Assembly: GCF_004355225.1 (NCBI RefSeq)
Contig: NZ_CP037933.1
Coordinates: 3,968,001-4,032,000, forward strand
Length of the DNA stretch: 64,000 nucleotides
Origin: Flavobacterium nackdongense
Lineage (GTDB): Bacteria > Bacteroidota > Bacteroidia > Flavobacteriales > Flavobacteriaceae
Direction of reading: 5' to 3'
Shown here: positions 29,242 to 38,666 of the stretch, piece by piece
Layout of the letters: every line of letters starts with the position of its first letter
How positions within the stretch are numbered: the stretch's first letter is position 1
Notes under the pieces: model-generated
What the model saw: only the letters and a program-made list of their open reading frames with translations
Database searches by the model: none
Told to the model about the DNA's origin: nothing
Translations under genes and position numbers: made by a program

Positions 29242-30279
29242 ATGATGAAATACACAACCACAACAAGCAGTATGATATATGTAATGCTGTTTTTTTTAAT
29301 AAGTACTTTTTTAATTTCAGCTCAGGAAAAAATGTCGAAAGACTATGCCTTTGAACAAAATAAACGTCTGGGTCGTGGTATAAATATTATCGGATATGAC
29401 CCTATTTGGAAAGATGCCTCCAAAGCCCGAATCAAAGACAAACATTTCAAGTTAATTAAGGAAGCTGGTTTTGATAATGTCCGAATTGTTATTGGTCCAT
29501 TCAAATTTTCAATGAATGACGCCAACCATACCGTTAACCCAAGTTTTTTTAAAACCCTTGATTATGCTATAAAGGAATCTTTGAAAAATAATTTGATGGT
29601 AATTGTTGATTTTCACGAACACAACACAATCGAAAAAGATCCGATAGGAACAAGAGCGAAGTTTTTATCTATGTGGAAACAAATAGCTGACCATTGCAAA
29701 GACTATTCGAATGATGTCTTGTTTGAAATATGTAACGAACCAAATATGAAACCTGAAATATGGAATCAAATGCACAAAGAAGCTTATGCCATTTTAAGAA
29801 AGTCAAATCCTAATAGAACATTACTTATTGGAACCATAAATGGTAATCAGATCAAACATTTGAATGATCTTACGCTACCTGAAGAGGATAGAAATATTAT
29901 TGTCGCAATTCATTATTACAGTCCAATTCAATTTACACATCAAGGTGCTCCTTGGTCTAAAAAAAATAAGGATTTAAGCGGTATTGAATGGACAGAGTCC
30001 AAAAGTGAACAAGAAGCGGTGAACCAGGATTTTAATATAGCTCAAGATTGGTCAAAATTGCATAACCGACCACTTACTTTGGGCGAATTTGGTGCCTATG
30101 AAAAAGCGGATATGGCCTCTCGAATTTGTTGGACCAATTATATTGCCAGACAAGCCGAAATTAGAAATTGGAGCTGGAGTTATTGGCAGTTCGATTCCGA
30201 TTTTATTGTTTACGATATAGAAAAGGACGAATGGAAAACCGAAATATTAAACGCATTAATCCCATCTAAGAAAAAATAA
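29242..30279 (+). CDS. GH5-family glycoside hydrolase
   Basis: 345-aa exported single-domain GH5 enzyme (signal peptide ending about FLISAQ). Acid/base Glu166 (FEICNEPNMK) and nucleophile Glu282 (LTLGEFGAYEK). NVRIVIGPF, VIVDFHEHN and VAIHYYSPIQFTHQG are the other conserved barrel strands; the last matches endoglucanase-like GH5 groups. Unlike the lipoprotein GH5 at 5868 it has no extra domains. It starts 15 bp after the MITE and ends 1 bp before the next gene, so it is translationally linked to it. Likely a periplasmic endo- or exo-beta-glucanase. Confidence 0.9.
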   Translation: MMKYTTTTSSMIYVMLFFLISTFLISAQEKMSKDYAFEQNKRLGRGINIIGYDPIWKDASKARIKDKHFKLIKEAGFDNVRIVIGPFKFSMNDANHTVNPSFFKTLDYAIKESLKNNLMVIVDFHEHNTIEKDPIGTRAKFLSMWKQIADHCKDYSNDVLFEICNEPNMKPEIWNQMHKEAYAILRKSNPNRTLLIGTINGNQIKHLNDLTLPEEDRNIIVAIHYYSPIQFTHQGAPWSKKNKDLSGIEWTESKSEQEAVNQDFNIAQDWSKLHNRPLTLGEFGAYEKADMASRICWTNYIARQAEIRNWSWSYWQFDSDFIVYDIEKDEWKTEILNALIPSKKK

Positions 30280-30280
30280 A

Positions 30281-31462
30281 ATGAAGGAGAAAATAGTACG
30301 TGCAGGGATTATAGGCTCTGGTTTTGCGGCCAATTTTCATTATGAAGCCATCAAAAGAATATTTAGTACGAAAGTAGAAATTGCAGGAGCGTTTTCAACC
30401 AATGGATTACTTGATTTTACAGTTCCTAGGAACATCAAAAATTTTGATAGTCTGGAGGAATTAATCGATGCATCGGATATGTTGCATGTTTGTACTCCAC
30501 CATCAACACACGAACAATTGGTGATAGAAGTCTTAAAACGCGGAAAACACGTGATTGTCGAAAAACCATTCACAGGGTATTTTGGTGACGGTTCATCTGA
30601 ATTTAATGGCGATACTTTTCCAAGGGAAAAAGGATTGAAGTTGGCTATGGAAAGTATTGAACGAATGCTGAAAGCAGAAGCAGAAAGTGAGGGTTCAATT
30701 CTGTATGCCGAAAATTGGGTTTATGCTCCCGCCATTCAAAAAGAGCGCGAAATCATAGAAAAAACGGGTGCGCAAATCCTTTGGATTCAAGCCCAACAAT
30801 CCCATTCCGGTTCCCATTCAATGGATTATGGAAAGTGGCATCTCTCAGGCGGAGGGTCACTAATGGGTAAAGGAAGTCATCCATTGACGGCCTCTATTTA
30901 TTTAAAACATGTCGAGGGAAGAGCTAGAAATGGTCAGCCCATTCGACCTAAAAGTATATCGGCAAGAACACATGCCATCACCAGAATGCCGAGCTTTAAA
31001 AACGAAGGACACCTAAGAAATACCTACACTGATGTTGAAGATTATGCAACGGTTCATATCGTTTTTGAAGACGGAACCATTGCAGATATCGTTGCCAGTG
31101 AATTGCTGCAAGGCGGAGTCAAAAACTTTGTCGAAGTTCACGCCAACAATCACAGAACCCTTTGTAACATAGCACCTAATGATGCTATGATGACTTATAA
31201 TCCAATAGAAGAAAACTTCAACGATATTTATGTGGTCGAAAAAACGGGAACCAAACAAGGCTGGTCGTTTATATCTCCTGACGAAGCTTGGTTCAATGGG
31301 TATCAACACGAGATGGATGCGTTTTATAGATCCTTAGTTTTTGGTGAACCGATAGAGAGCAACAGTAAATTGGCTTCGGATGTTATTGCTACAATCTACA
31401 CCGCATATTTATCTGCAGAGCAAAATGGTGTTGAAATCCCGATTGCAATATTTAATACGTAA
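30281..31462 (+). CDS. Gfo/Idh/MocA-family oxidoreductase, cytoplasmic
   Basis: 393-aa NAD(P)-dependent sugar dehydrogenase. The N-terminal Rossmann fold (AGIIGSGFAANFHYEAI) is followed by the conserved EKPFTG at the end of the nucleotide domain (catalytic Lys). In the C-terminal substrate domain, GGGSLMGKGSHPL carries the usual His. It has no signal peptide, unlike the second family member at 40242. In 3-keto-glycoside pathways such enzymes oxidise or reduce the C3 hydroxyl of a sugar. With the adjacent MFS permease it probably works on an imported sugar. Confidence 0.85.
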   Translation: MKEKIVRAGIIGSGFAANFHYEAIKRIFSTKVEIAGAFSTNGLLDFTVPRNIKNFDSLEELIDASDMLHVCTPPSTHEQLVIEVLKRGKHVIVEKPFTGYFGDGSSEFNGDTFPREKGLKLAMESIERMLKAEAESEGSILYAENWVYAPAIQKEREIIEKTGAQILWIQAQQSHSGSHSMDYGKWHLSGGGSLMGKGSHPLTASIYLKHVEGRARNGQPIRPKSISARTHAITRMPSFKNEGHLRNTYTDVEDYATVHIVFEDGTIADIVASELLQGGVKNFVEVHANNHRTLCNIAPNDAMMTYNPIEENFNDIYVVEKTGTKQGWSFISPDEAWFNGYQHEMDAFYRSLVFGEPIESNSKLASDVIATIYTAYLSAEQNGVEIPIAIFNT

Positions 31463-31534
31463 AGAAAATCATCTAAGTAGTATTGACACTGCAGTTGATT
31501 GAACTAATAAAATCCACTAAACCAAACCATAAAA

Positions 31535-32854
31535 ATGGAATTAAACAAGGAATCTGATACGGCTAAAGGGAAAAAATACAGATGGATAATACTGTCATTA
31601 GTATTTTTTGCGACAACCATCAATTATCTTGATCGTCAGGTTATCAGTTTGTTAAAAGATGATTATCTACAGCCATTATTTGGATGGAACGAAACGGATT
31701 ATGCCAATATTGTAATCGCTTTCCAAATTGCGTACGCATTGGGTATGGTGGGTTCGGGTATTATTATTGACAAGATTGGAACAAAATTAGGATATGCACT
31801 TTCGTTAACGATTTGGAGTATAGCCTCAATCGGACATGCCTTTGCAACATCTACTTTTGGATTTATGGCTGCCAGAGGAGTTTTAGGTTTTAGTGAGGCA
31901 GGAAATTTTCCGGCAGCTATAAAAACGGTAGCCGAATGGTTTCCTAAAAAAGAGCGCGCATTAGCGGCAGGGATTTTTAATTCAGGGACAAATATTGGTG
32001 CCATTTTAGCACCACTTACAGTTCCGTTAATCGCCGGAGTAATGGGTTGGGAATGGGCTTTTATTATTACAGGTGCTATTGGACTTATTTGGTTACTATT
32101 TTGGTGGCTGTTTTATGAAAGTCCTCAAAAACATAAAAAAATATCAAAAGCAGAGTACGATTACATTCACTCGGATGATGCTGACGAAGTAATTACAGAA
32201 AATAAGTCTGAAAAAATAGCTTGGATTAAATTATTGGGCTATAAACAGACCTGGGCTTTTGCTTCATTAAAATTTTTCAGTGATCCAGTATGGTGGTTTT
32301 TATTGTTTTGGTTACCTTCCTTTTTAAACAAACAATATGGAATGACCAAGATGGAACTCGCATTTCCTATCGCAGTTGTGTATACAATGGCAATGTTTGG
32401 TAGCATTGGAGGAGGTTGGCTTTCAGGATATTTTATACAAAAGGGTTGGCCTTTGTATAAAGCTCGTAGAACAGCCTTGCTAATTTTTGCTATTTGCGCT
32501 TTACCAATGCTTGCAGCACAATGGTTAGGAACTTTCAATTATTGGTATGCTGTATTAATTATCGGTTTGGCCGCATCGGCTCATCAGGCCTGGTCCGCTA
32601 CTATTTTTACAACCGTTTCGGATATGTTTCCAAAAAGAGCTGTTGCCTCAGTGGTAGGAATTGGAGGAATGATTGGTTCTTTCGGCGGAATTATTATTGC
32701 AAAAACGGCTGGTTTGTTATTGGATCATTATGACGCCATTGGAAGTATTGAGACCGGATATTACATCATGTTCATCATTTGCGCACTAGCTTATCTTATT
32801 GCTTGGACATTCTTTAGTTTGTTGGTGCCTAAAATGCCAAAAGCAGCAATCTAG
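31535..32854 (+). CDS. MFS permease, ACS family (ExuT/hexuronate transporter-like)
   Basis: Inner-membrane symporter of 439 aa with about 12 hydrophobic spans. Family signatures: INYLDRQVIS in the first span, ARGVLGFSEAGNFPAAIK after span 4, EWFPKKERALAAGIFNSG, and DMFPKRAVASVVGIGGMIGS in the second half. ACS-family relatives carry hexuronates or other sugar acids, and Bacteroidetes members also accompany Gfo/Idh/MocA genes. It probably imports the monosaccharide or keto-sugar product of the periplasmic enzymes. It lies 72 bp after the oxidoreductase gene. Confidence 0.88.
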   Translation: MELNKESDTAKGKKYRWIILSLVFFATTINYLDRQVISLLKDDYLQPLFGWNETDYANIVIAFQIAYALGMVGSGIIIDKIGTKLGYALSLTIWSIASIGHAFATSTFGFMAARGVLGFSEAGNFPAAIKTVAEWFPKKERALAAGIFNSGTNIGAILAPLTVPLIAGVMGWEWAFIITGAIGLIWLLFWWLFYESPQKHKKISKAEYDYIHSDDADEVITENKSEKIAWIKLLGYKQTWAFASLKFFSDPVWWFLLFWLPSFLNKQYGMTKMELAFPIAVVYTMAMFGSIGGGWLSGYFIQKGWPLYKARRTALLIFAICALPMLAAQWLGTFNYWYAVLIIGLAASAHQAWSATIFTTVSDMFPKRAVASVVGIGGMIGSFGGIIIAKTAGLLLDHYDAIGSIETGYYIMFIICALAYLIAWTFFSLLVPKMPKAAI

Positions 32855-32882
32855 TAATTTTATATAAAATGAAAATAAATAA

Positions 32883-34637
32883 ATGAAAAAATTCAACAAA
32901 AAAATACTGCCTGATTTGCGCTCGGTTCTGTTTCTTGCATTGATAAGTGCAAATTTAGGCCCTTTGGAATCGTCTGGAATGGTTACAACATCTTCTGTAA
33001 AAACCGATTCGAACCTTTGCCAAAATAAAAAGGGAAGTGAGTTAGTCGAAAGTAAAGATTCGCTGAAAGTTGCTGTGGCCACTACTACGAAATTACTTAT
33101 GAGACTGGTTGAACCTGCTTTTGAAACTTCAATGAGTAACACAAAAATAACTTCAACTGTTGGCCCAACAGGAGATATGGTAGAGTTAGTGATGTCAGGC
33201 AAATCTAAGGTTGCCATTACAACTCGCAATTTGAAAGATTATGAAAAAGTAAAATGTCCAACATTGGTCGGAACTCCCATTGGATTAGACGGACTTGCCA
33301 TAGTGGTTTCCAATTCAAACCCTATTACCAATCTCACGTTTGAACAAATTTCAGCGATTTGGACCAGAAAAATTATCAATTGGAAAGAACTCGGAGGACC
33401 TGATTTACCTATTGTATTAATTGGGAGAACTAAAGCCTATGATTCCATTATGCTTTTTTGCGATTTCATGAAATTAGAATCCAAAGAGGATCAAGGCGGA
33501 CTTGTTTATCGTGAAAAAGGAAAAGAAAATTGGGTTCCAACTGTCGTTACAGCTCTTGAAACCGATGATTTAGCTTTGGAAATTTTATTAAAAACTCCTG
33601 GCGCAATATCCTATTTTCCACTTCAAATTTTGAATAATTATAGAGAAAAAAATGTGGCGGTAAAAAGTTTGTCTTTCGACGGAGTTCAACCTACAAAAGA
33701 AACCATTGCCAACGGAACTTATTTTATTCATAGAAGATTGAATGCCATTACAAATGGTCAACCAGAAGGGATAACAAAAACTTTTGTTGATTTTCTTCTA
33801 TCCAATGAAGGTCAAATGGCGGTTACAAAGGCTGGATTTCTTGCCCATAATAATGCCGCAGAGCAATTAGGTTGGCAACTTTCAGCACAAGCATGGACTT
33901 TCAATAAGTTCACTTTCGCCGAGGCAATTGACAAAATGAAAGCAGCAGGAATCAACAATATCGAAATGTTTCCAAATCAGAAAATTGGTGGCGGAATAGA
34001 AGGTAATACTTCTTTTGTGATGGATTCAGCTACTCGCAAAAAAGTGTTGGAACTGATCAAATCCAAGAACATGAAACTTCTAAATTATGGAGTAGTTGAT
34101 GCCAAATCTCCAGAACAATGGACTAAGATTTTTGAATTTGCTAAAGATATGGGAATTCAGACAATAGTTACCGAAGCCACTGCTTCACAACTCGATTTCA
34201 TTGAGCCAATGTGCGAAAAATACCAAATCAAAATCGCATTGCACAATCACCCAAAACCTTCTATATATTGGAACCCTGAATTTGCAATGAAACAGGTTGC
34301 AAATCGGAATAAATACATAGGTGTTTGCGCTGACCTTGGGCATTGGTTGCGTTCAGGTCTCAATCCATTAGAATCTTTGAAAAAATACGAAGGACGAATT
34401 TTCGATATTCACGCTAAAGATTTGATTCCTTCAAAAGAGGGTTTCAATGGATATCGCGATGTTCCTTGGGGAACCGGAATTAGCAATTTTTCAGGCATGA
34501 TGCACGAGTTGAAACGTCAAGGTTATCGAGGTACAATTACGGTTGAATACGAATACCATTTCGAGAATTCTCTCGAGGAAGTAAAAGAGTCGGTTGAATA
34601 TTTTAATCGGGTCGCCACTTTGTTAAGTAAAGAATAG
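32883..34637 (+). CDS. Fusion of a PstS-like ligand-binding domain and a TIM-barrel isomerase/lyase
   Basis: 584 aa in one open frame. After a likely N-terminal signal or anchor comes a low-complexity linker, then a periplasmic-binding-protein domain at about 60-320: VAVATTTKLLMRLVEPAFE, VGPTGDMVELVMSGKS, TFEQISAIWTRKIINWKELGG and FLLSNEGQMAVTKAGF, the PstS phosphate-binding pattern. Residues 325-580 form a xylose-isomerase-like barrel (GINNIEMFP, KIALHNHP, VCADLGHWLRSG, FDIHAKDL, ITVEYEYHF) with the family's metal-binding His, Asp and Glu residues. The joint is clean and in frame. The operon places the barrel with C3-oxidation enzymes; the binding domain may hold phosphate, a sugar acid or an oxyanion. 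I know of no standard annotation for this architecture. Confidence 0.85.
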   Translation: MKKFNKKILPDLRSVLFLALISANLGPLESSGMVTTSSVKTDSNLCQNKKGSELVESKDSLKVAVATTTKLLMRLVEPAFETSMSNTKITSTVGPTGDMVELVMSGKSKVAITTRNLKDYEKVKCPTLVGTPIGLDGLAIVVSNSNPITNLTFEQISAIWTRKIINWKELGGPDLPIVLIGRTKAYDSIMLFCDFMKLESKEDQGGLVYREKGKENWVPTVVTALETDDLALEILLKTPGAISYFPLQILNNYREKNVAVKSLSFDGVQPTKETIANGTYFIHRRLNAITNGQPEGITKTFVDFLLSNEGQMAVTKAGFLAHNNAAEQLGWQLSAQAWTFNKFTFAEAIDKMKAAGINNIEMFPNQKIGGGIEGNTSFVMDSATRKKVLELIKSKNMKLLNYGVVDAKSPEQWTKIFEFAKDMGIQTIVTEATASQLDFIEPMCEKYQIKIALHNHPKPSIYWNPEFAMKQVANRNKYIGVCADLGHWLRSGLNPLESLKKYEGRIFDIHAKDLIPSKEGFNGYRDVPWGTGISNFSGMMHELKRQGYRGTITVEYEYHFENSLEEVKESVEYFNRVATLLSKE

Positions 34638-34669
34638 ATAAAAAAATGAACCTTTTTAGAGGAAAAAAT

Positions 34670-34697
34670 CAGCCATCAAAAACAGGTTTTGATGCTG
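34670..34697 (+). other. Intercistronic hairpin without U-tract
   Basis: CAGCCATCAAAA pairs with TTTTTGATGCTG-like TTTTGATGCTG around a 5-base loop. There is no T run behind it, so it is more likely an mRNA-stability or processing hairpin than a terminator. Confidence 0.4.
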
Positions 34698-34732
34698 CGT
34701 TTACATTCAAATAAATTTATAATATAACCATT

Positions 34733-36133
34733 ATGAAAACACAATTCCGATGCTTTTGTATCTCACTTTCAATGATTCTTCTGCCAATTTTAGTAACTGC
34801 ACAAGAGGCCACTATTAAAGTTGAAGCTAAAAAGAAACCCACTTCAGCGTACATTTCTTACGATACCAGAATCGTAAGCAAACTGCCCAATTTTAAGGCG
34901 GACAAAGTGATTGCTACTAATATTTATGGAAGCCGTTTAGACAAAAAAACTAAGGCAACCGGTTTTTTTCGCACCGAATTTATTGATGGTCGTTGGTGGG
35001 TTGTCGATCCAGAAGGCTATCTGAATATTTGCAGAGCCGTTAACAACATTCAACAAGGAAGAGGGAAGATTTCTATTACTGCTTCGGCCTCAAAATTTGG
35101 AAGTAGTTCCCAAACTTGGATGACCAAAACTATGGAATATTTGAATGAGATCGGGTTTTTCGGAGCGGGTGCTTGGTCATCAAATGATATGATTATATCC
35201 AACCCTATACAGCAAAAAAAACCAATGGCTTATACTATTATACTGAATTGGATGAGTGGATACGGAAGAGGTCGCACAGTGCAACAATCAGGCCATATGG
35301 GCTATCCCAACGATTGTATTTTTGTGTTTGAAAAAGGTTTTGCAGAATATTGCGAAAACAAAGCAAAAGAATTGGCCGCCAATAAAAACGACAAAAACCT
35401 TTTCGGGTATTTTACGGACAACGAATTGCCTTTCAAAGATGTTAATCTGACGGGTTATTTGGCTTTAGGACAACAAGAGCCTAAAAAAAACGAAAATTAT
35501 TTGGCCGCAATACAATGGCTAAAGGATAATAATTATACCGAAACAGATGCTACAAACATCGAAGTACAAAAAAGATTTCTAGGTCATGTTGGGAAAACCT
35601 ATTTTTCTATTGTGCACAAAGCCTTAAAAAAGTACGACCCAAACCACATGAATCTAGGTCCAAGAGTCGATAAAGAAGATGCTCGCGCCAATGATTATTT
35701 TATGAAAGCCATTGGCCCTTACGTGGATATTCTTGCCATAAATTACTACCGTGAATGGACACCAAACAGCACTTTTATGACCACTTGGGGAACTAATTTA
35801 AACAAGCCTTTTATGGTTACCGAATTTTATACCAAGGGAGAAGATTCGGGTTTAGCCAACACTTCTGGCGCTGGCTGGATTGTTAGAACCCAATTAGAAA
35901 GAGGCTATGAATATCAAAACTATACTTTGGCATTGTTAGAATCAAAATATTGCGTGGGTTGGCATTGGTTTAAATATATGGACAACGACCCTTCGATGCC
36001 CGGTGATCCTTCAAATATTGATGGCAATAAAGGTCTTTTGAAAATTGACTATGAGCCTTATACACCAATGACTGAAAAAATGAAGGAACTCAATCTAAAC
36101 GTGTATAACCTGATTGATTATTTTGATAAATAA
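34733..36133 (+). CDS. GH50/beta-agarase-like glycosidase
   Basis: 466-aa exported clan GH-A enzyme (signal ending about VTAQ). The motifs resemble GH50 agarases: DGRWWVVDPEGYLNICRAVN, LFGYFTDNELPF with acid/base Glu231, MNLGPRVD, DILAINYYREW, and FMVTEFYTKGED with nucleophile Glu364, then WHWFKYMDNDP. Family assignment is by motif memory only, so 'agarase-like' describes homology, not a proven substrate. It has no accessory domain. The next gene encodes a close paralogue with extra domains, so the pair is a tandem duplication. Probably periplasmic, releasing short oligosaccharides. Confidence 0.7.
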   Translation: MKTQFRCFCISLSMILLPILVTAQEATIKVEAKKKPTSAYISYDTRIVSKLPNFKADKVIATNIYGSRLDKKTKATGFFRTEFIDGRWWVVDPEGYLNICRAVNNIQQGRGKISITASASKFGSSSQTWMTKTMEYLNEIGFFGAGAWSSNDMIISNPIQQKKPMAYTIILNWMSGYGRGRTVQQSGHMGYPNDCIFVFEKGFAEYCENKAKELAANKNDKNLFGYFTDNELPFKDVNLTGYLALGQQEPKKNENYLAAIQWLKDNNYTETDATNIEVQKRFLGHVGKTYFSIVHKALKKYDPNHMNLGPRVDKEDARANDYFMKAIGPYVDILAINYYREWTPNSTFMTTWGTNLNKPFMVTEFYTKGEDSGLANTSGAGWIVRTQLERGYEYQNYTLALLESKYCVGWHWFKYMDNDPSMPGDPSNIDGNKGLLKIDYEPYTPMTEKMKELNLNVYNLIDYFDK

Positions 36134-36185
36134 TCACATTCTTTCCGAAAATGATATTCAAATATCCAAAAAATAATAATTAAAA

Positions 36186-38654
36186 ATGATGAAACACGAT
36201 TTAAAATTACAAATAATTTTTCTTTCAATCTTCTTTGTGGCATTGACCGTAAAAGCGCAAGACGATTGTTCTATCACTGGATTTAAAGTGGATTATAAAA
36301 CCACGCCTTCAGGAACTTATGTTGCAAAAAGCACCAGAACGATCTGTCAATTACCGGAATTTTACGAAAATGCTCCTGTAATTGCAACCAATATTTATGG
36401 CAGTAGAACCGATAAACGAACAACGGCCACAGGCTATTTCTATTCCAAAATGATTGATGGTCGTTGGTGGGTTGTGGATCCAGATGGGTATTTAAACATT
36501 TGTAGAGCGGTAAACGCCATATCAAAAGGAACGGGCACGACATCAACGAATGCTTTTGCTACTAAATTTTTAAACAGTGATACGAAATGGATGACAGACA
36601 CTAAGGTGTTTCTCAAAGGAATTGGTTTTAATACGGCAGGAGCTTGGTCAACTACCTCATCCATAACTTCAAATCCTACACAAGGTTCAAATCCGTTGGC
36701 GTACACTATTATCCTGAATTGGATGAGTGGCTATGGTGCTGGTCGTACGGTGCAACAATCCGGTCATATGGGATATCCCAATGATTGTATCTTTGTTTTT
36801 GAACAAGGATTTGTCAATTATTGCGAAACTAAAGCACAAGCTTTGGCGGCCAATAAATATGATAAAAACCTTTTTGGTTATTTTACTGATAATGAATTGC
36901 CGTTCAAAAATGCTAATTTAACAGGTTACTTGGGTTTAGGAACTACAGAACCAACTAATGAAAATTATTTGGCTGCAGTGAAATGGCTTTCCGATAATGG
37001 CTACACTACTGCCGATGCTACAAACACGGAAGTCCAAAAAAAATTCTTAGGCTTTGTTGGAAAAACCTATTTTTCTATTGTGTACAATGCCATCAAAAAG
37101 TACGATCCTAATCATATGAGTTTGGGACCAAGAGTCGATAAAGAAGAAGCGCGTGCCAATAGTTATTTTATGCAAGCCGTTGGTCCTTACGTCGATATTC
37201 TTGCCATAAATTATTACAGAGAATGGACGCCAAATAGTGCTTTTATGACCGCTTGGGGAACAAATCTTAATAAACCATTTATGGTTACTAAATTTTATAC
37301 CAAAGGAGAAGACTCAGGTTTAGGGAATACCTCTGGAGCAGGTTGGGTTGTAAAAACACAATTAGACCGAGGGTATGAATATCAAAATTACACTTTGGCT
37401 TTGCTGGAATCAAAATATTGTGTGGGTTGGCATTGGTTTAAATATTTTGACAATGATCCAACAATGCCCGGCGATCCATCTAACATTGATGGAAACAAAG
37501 GAATTTTTAAAATAGATTACGAACCCTACACTGATTTGGTTCAAAAAATGAAAGAAATTAATCTAAGTACCTATAATTTGATTGACTACTTTGATTATAA
37601 ATCTCAATTTCCGCCGCTAATTATTTATCCTGAGGCCGATGCCTACTACAAAGACCAAGTAAATTATGGTTTTGATGACCGATTGGGAATCAAGAATAGT
37701 CCTTATGGAAATATGCGCGAAGCTTTTTTACGATTTGATTTAACCGGTCAAGGTACGAATGTTGGTGACGTGAATTTGTATTTGTCTGTTCTAAGAGCCG
37801 GAGATCCCGGAAAAGTCTACAAAGCCGATTTTCTAATGGATGACTCTTGGACAGAAGGTGGAATCACGATGGCGAATCATCCTACCAATGATAACGAAAT
37901 TGGAAGATGGGCAGATGGATTAGATGTTAAGTTGGATGTAAAAACACCCTTCGTAGAGACCGTAAATTCAGATAAAAAATTATCCATCAAGCTTTCAGCG
38001 GTGAGTGAAATTGTTTCACAATTGGAATACGCTTCAAGAGAAAATCCAACGGTAAGTTTACGACCAAGAATTGAAATCTCGCAAAATGCTCCTGATGGTC
38101 CGGCAGATTTGGATAAATTATCGGAATTAATTGTGCAAGATAAAAGAGTGGCGGCATTTCATCCAGATATTTTATCGTATAACATTACGTTGCCTTTAAC
38201 AACAACCGCAAATCCTTCGATTCTCTTTGTTAAGCCAAACGCTGCGATGCAAGTTTTGGTTACAAACCCAGTGAATGTTTTGTCAGCCTTGGATTCAGAC
38301 AGAGTGGCAACGATTAAAACTACCTCGGCAGATGGTTCTAACACAAAAACGTACACACTGCAATTTAAAGTGGGTGATAACTTATCTGTATTAGACAGGT
38401 TTAAAGCCAATGACTTTACCATTTATCCCAATCCAACAAATTTGAACCGTGTTGTCAATATAGATATACCGAATGCTAATTATGAAAATAATGAAATTAG
38501 TATTTACGATACCAACGGAAAAATAGTGTTTTTTAAATCGACAAAAGATATAAAACTCCAATTGACCATCAATGAGTCACTTCAACCGGGGATGTATTTT
38601 ATATCAGTGAATAATAGCAACGGGCGAAGTACCAAAAAACTAATTGTAAAATAA
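36186..38654 (+). CDS. GH50-like paralogue with replaced nucleophile, DNRLRE/CBM-like domain and T9SS tail
   Basis: 822 aa. Signal (ending VKAQ), then a domain to about 475 that is highly similar to the whole preceding protein and keeps acid/base Glu237 (YFTDNELPF). At the nucleophile position it reads MVTKFYTKGED, i.e. Lys369 instead of Glu (codon AAA at 37290 against GAA in the paralogue). Residues about 480-640 form a beta-sandwich of the DNRLRE/CBM96 type (IIYPEADAYYKDQ, REAFLRFDL, VYKADFLMDDSWTEGG). A further beta domain and a T9SS tail (FTIYPNPTNLN ... NGRSTKKLIVK) follow. It is therefore cell-surface or extracellular and, if the Lys is real, probably a binding protein or a retired enzyme. 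Confidence 0.75.
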   Translation: MMKHDLKLQIIFLSIFFVALTVKAQDDCSITGFKVDYKTTPSGTYVAKSTRTICQLPEFYENAPVIATNIYGSRTDKRTTATGYFYSKMIDGRWWVVDPDGYLNICRAVNAISKGTGTTSTNAFATKFLNSDTKWMTDTKVFLKGIGFNTAGAWSTTSSITSNPTQGSNPLAYTIILNWMSGYGAGRTVQQSGHMGYPNDCIFVFEQGFVNYCETKAQALAANKYDKNLFGYFTDNELPFKNANLTGYLGLGTTEPTNENYLAAVKWLSDNGYTTADATNTEVQKKFLGFVGKTYFSIVYNAIKKYDPNHMSLGPRVDKEEARANSYFMQAVGPYVDILAINYYREWTPNSAFMTAWGTNLNKPFMVTKFYTKGEDSGLGNTSGAGWVVKTQLDRGYEYQNYTLALLESKYCVGWHWFKYFDNDPTMPGDPSNIDGNKGIFKIDYEPYTDLVQKMKEINLSTYNLIDYFDYKSQFPPLIIYPEADAYYKDQVNYGFDDRLGIKNSPYGNMREAFLRFDLTGQGTNVGDVNLYLSVLRAGDPGKVYKADFLMDDSWTEGGITMANHPTNDNEIGRWADGLDVKLDVKTPFVETVNSDKKLSIKLSAVSEIVSQLEYASRENPTVSLRPRIEISQNAPDGPADLDKLSELIVQDKRVAAFHPDILSYNITLPLTTTANPSILFVKPNAAMQVLVTNPVNVLSALDSDRVATIKTTSADGSNTKTYTLQFKVGDNLSVLDRFKANDFTIYPNPTNLNRVVNIDIPNANYENNEISIYDTNGKIVFFKSTKDIKLQLTINESLQPGMYFISVNNSNGRSTKKLIVK

Positions 38655-38666
38655 AAATCAAGCAAA

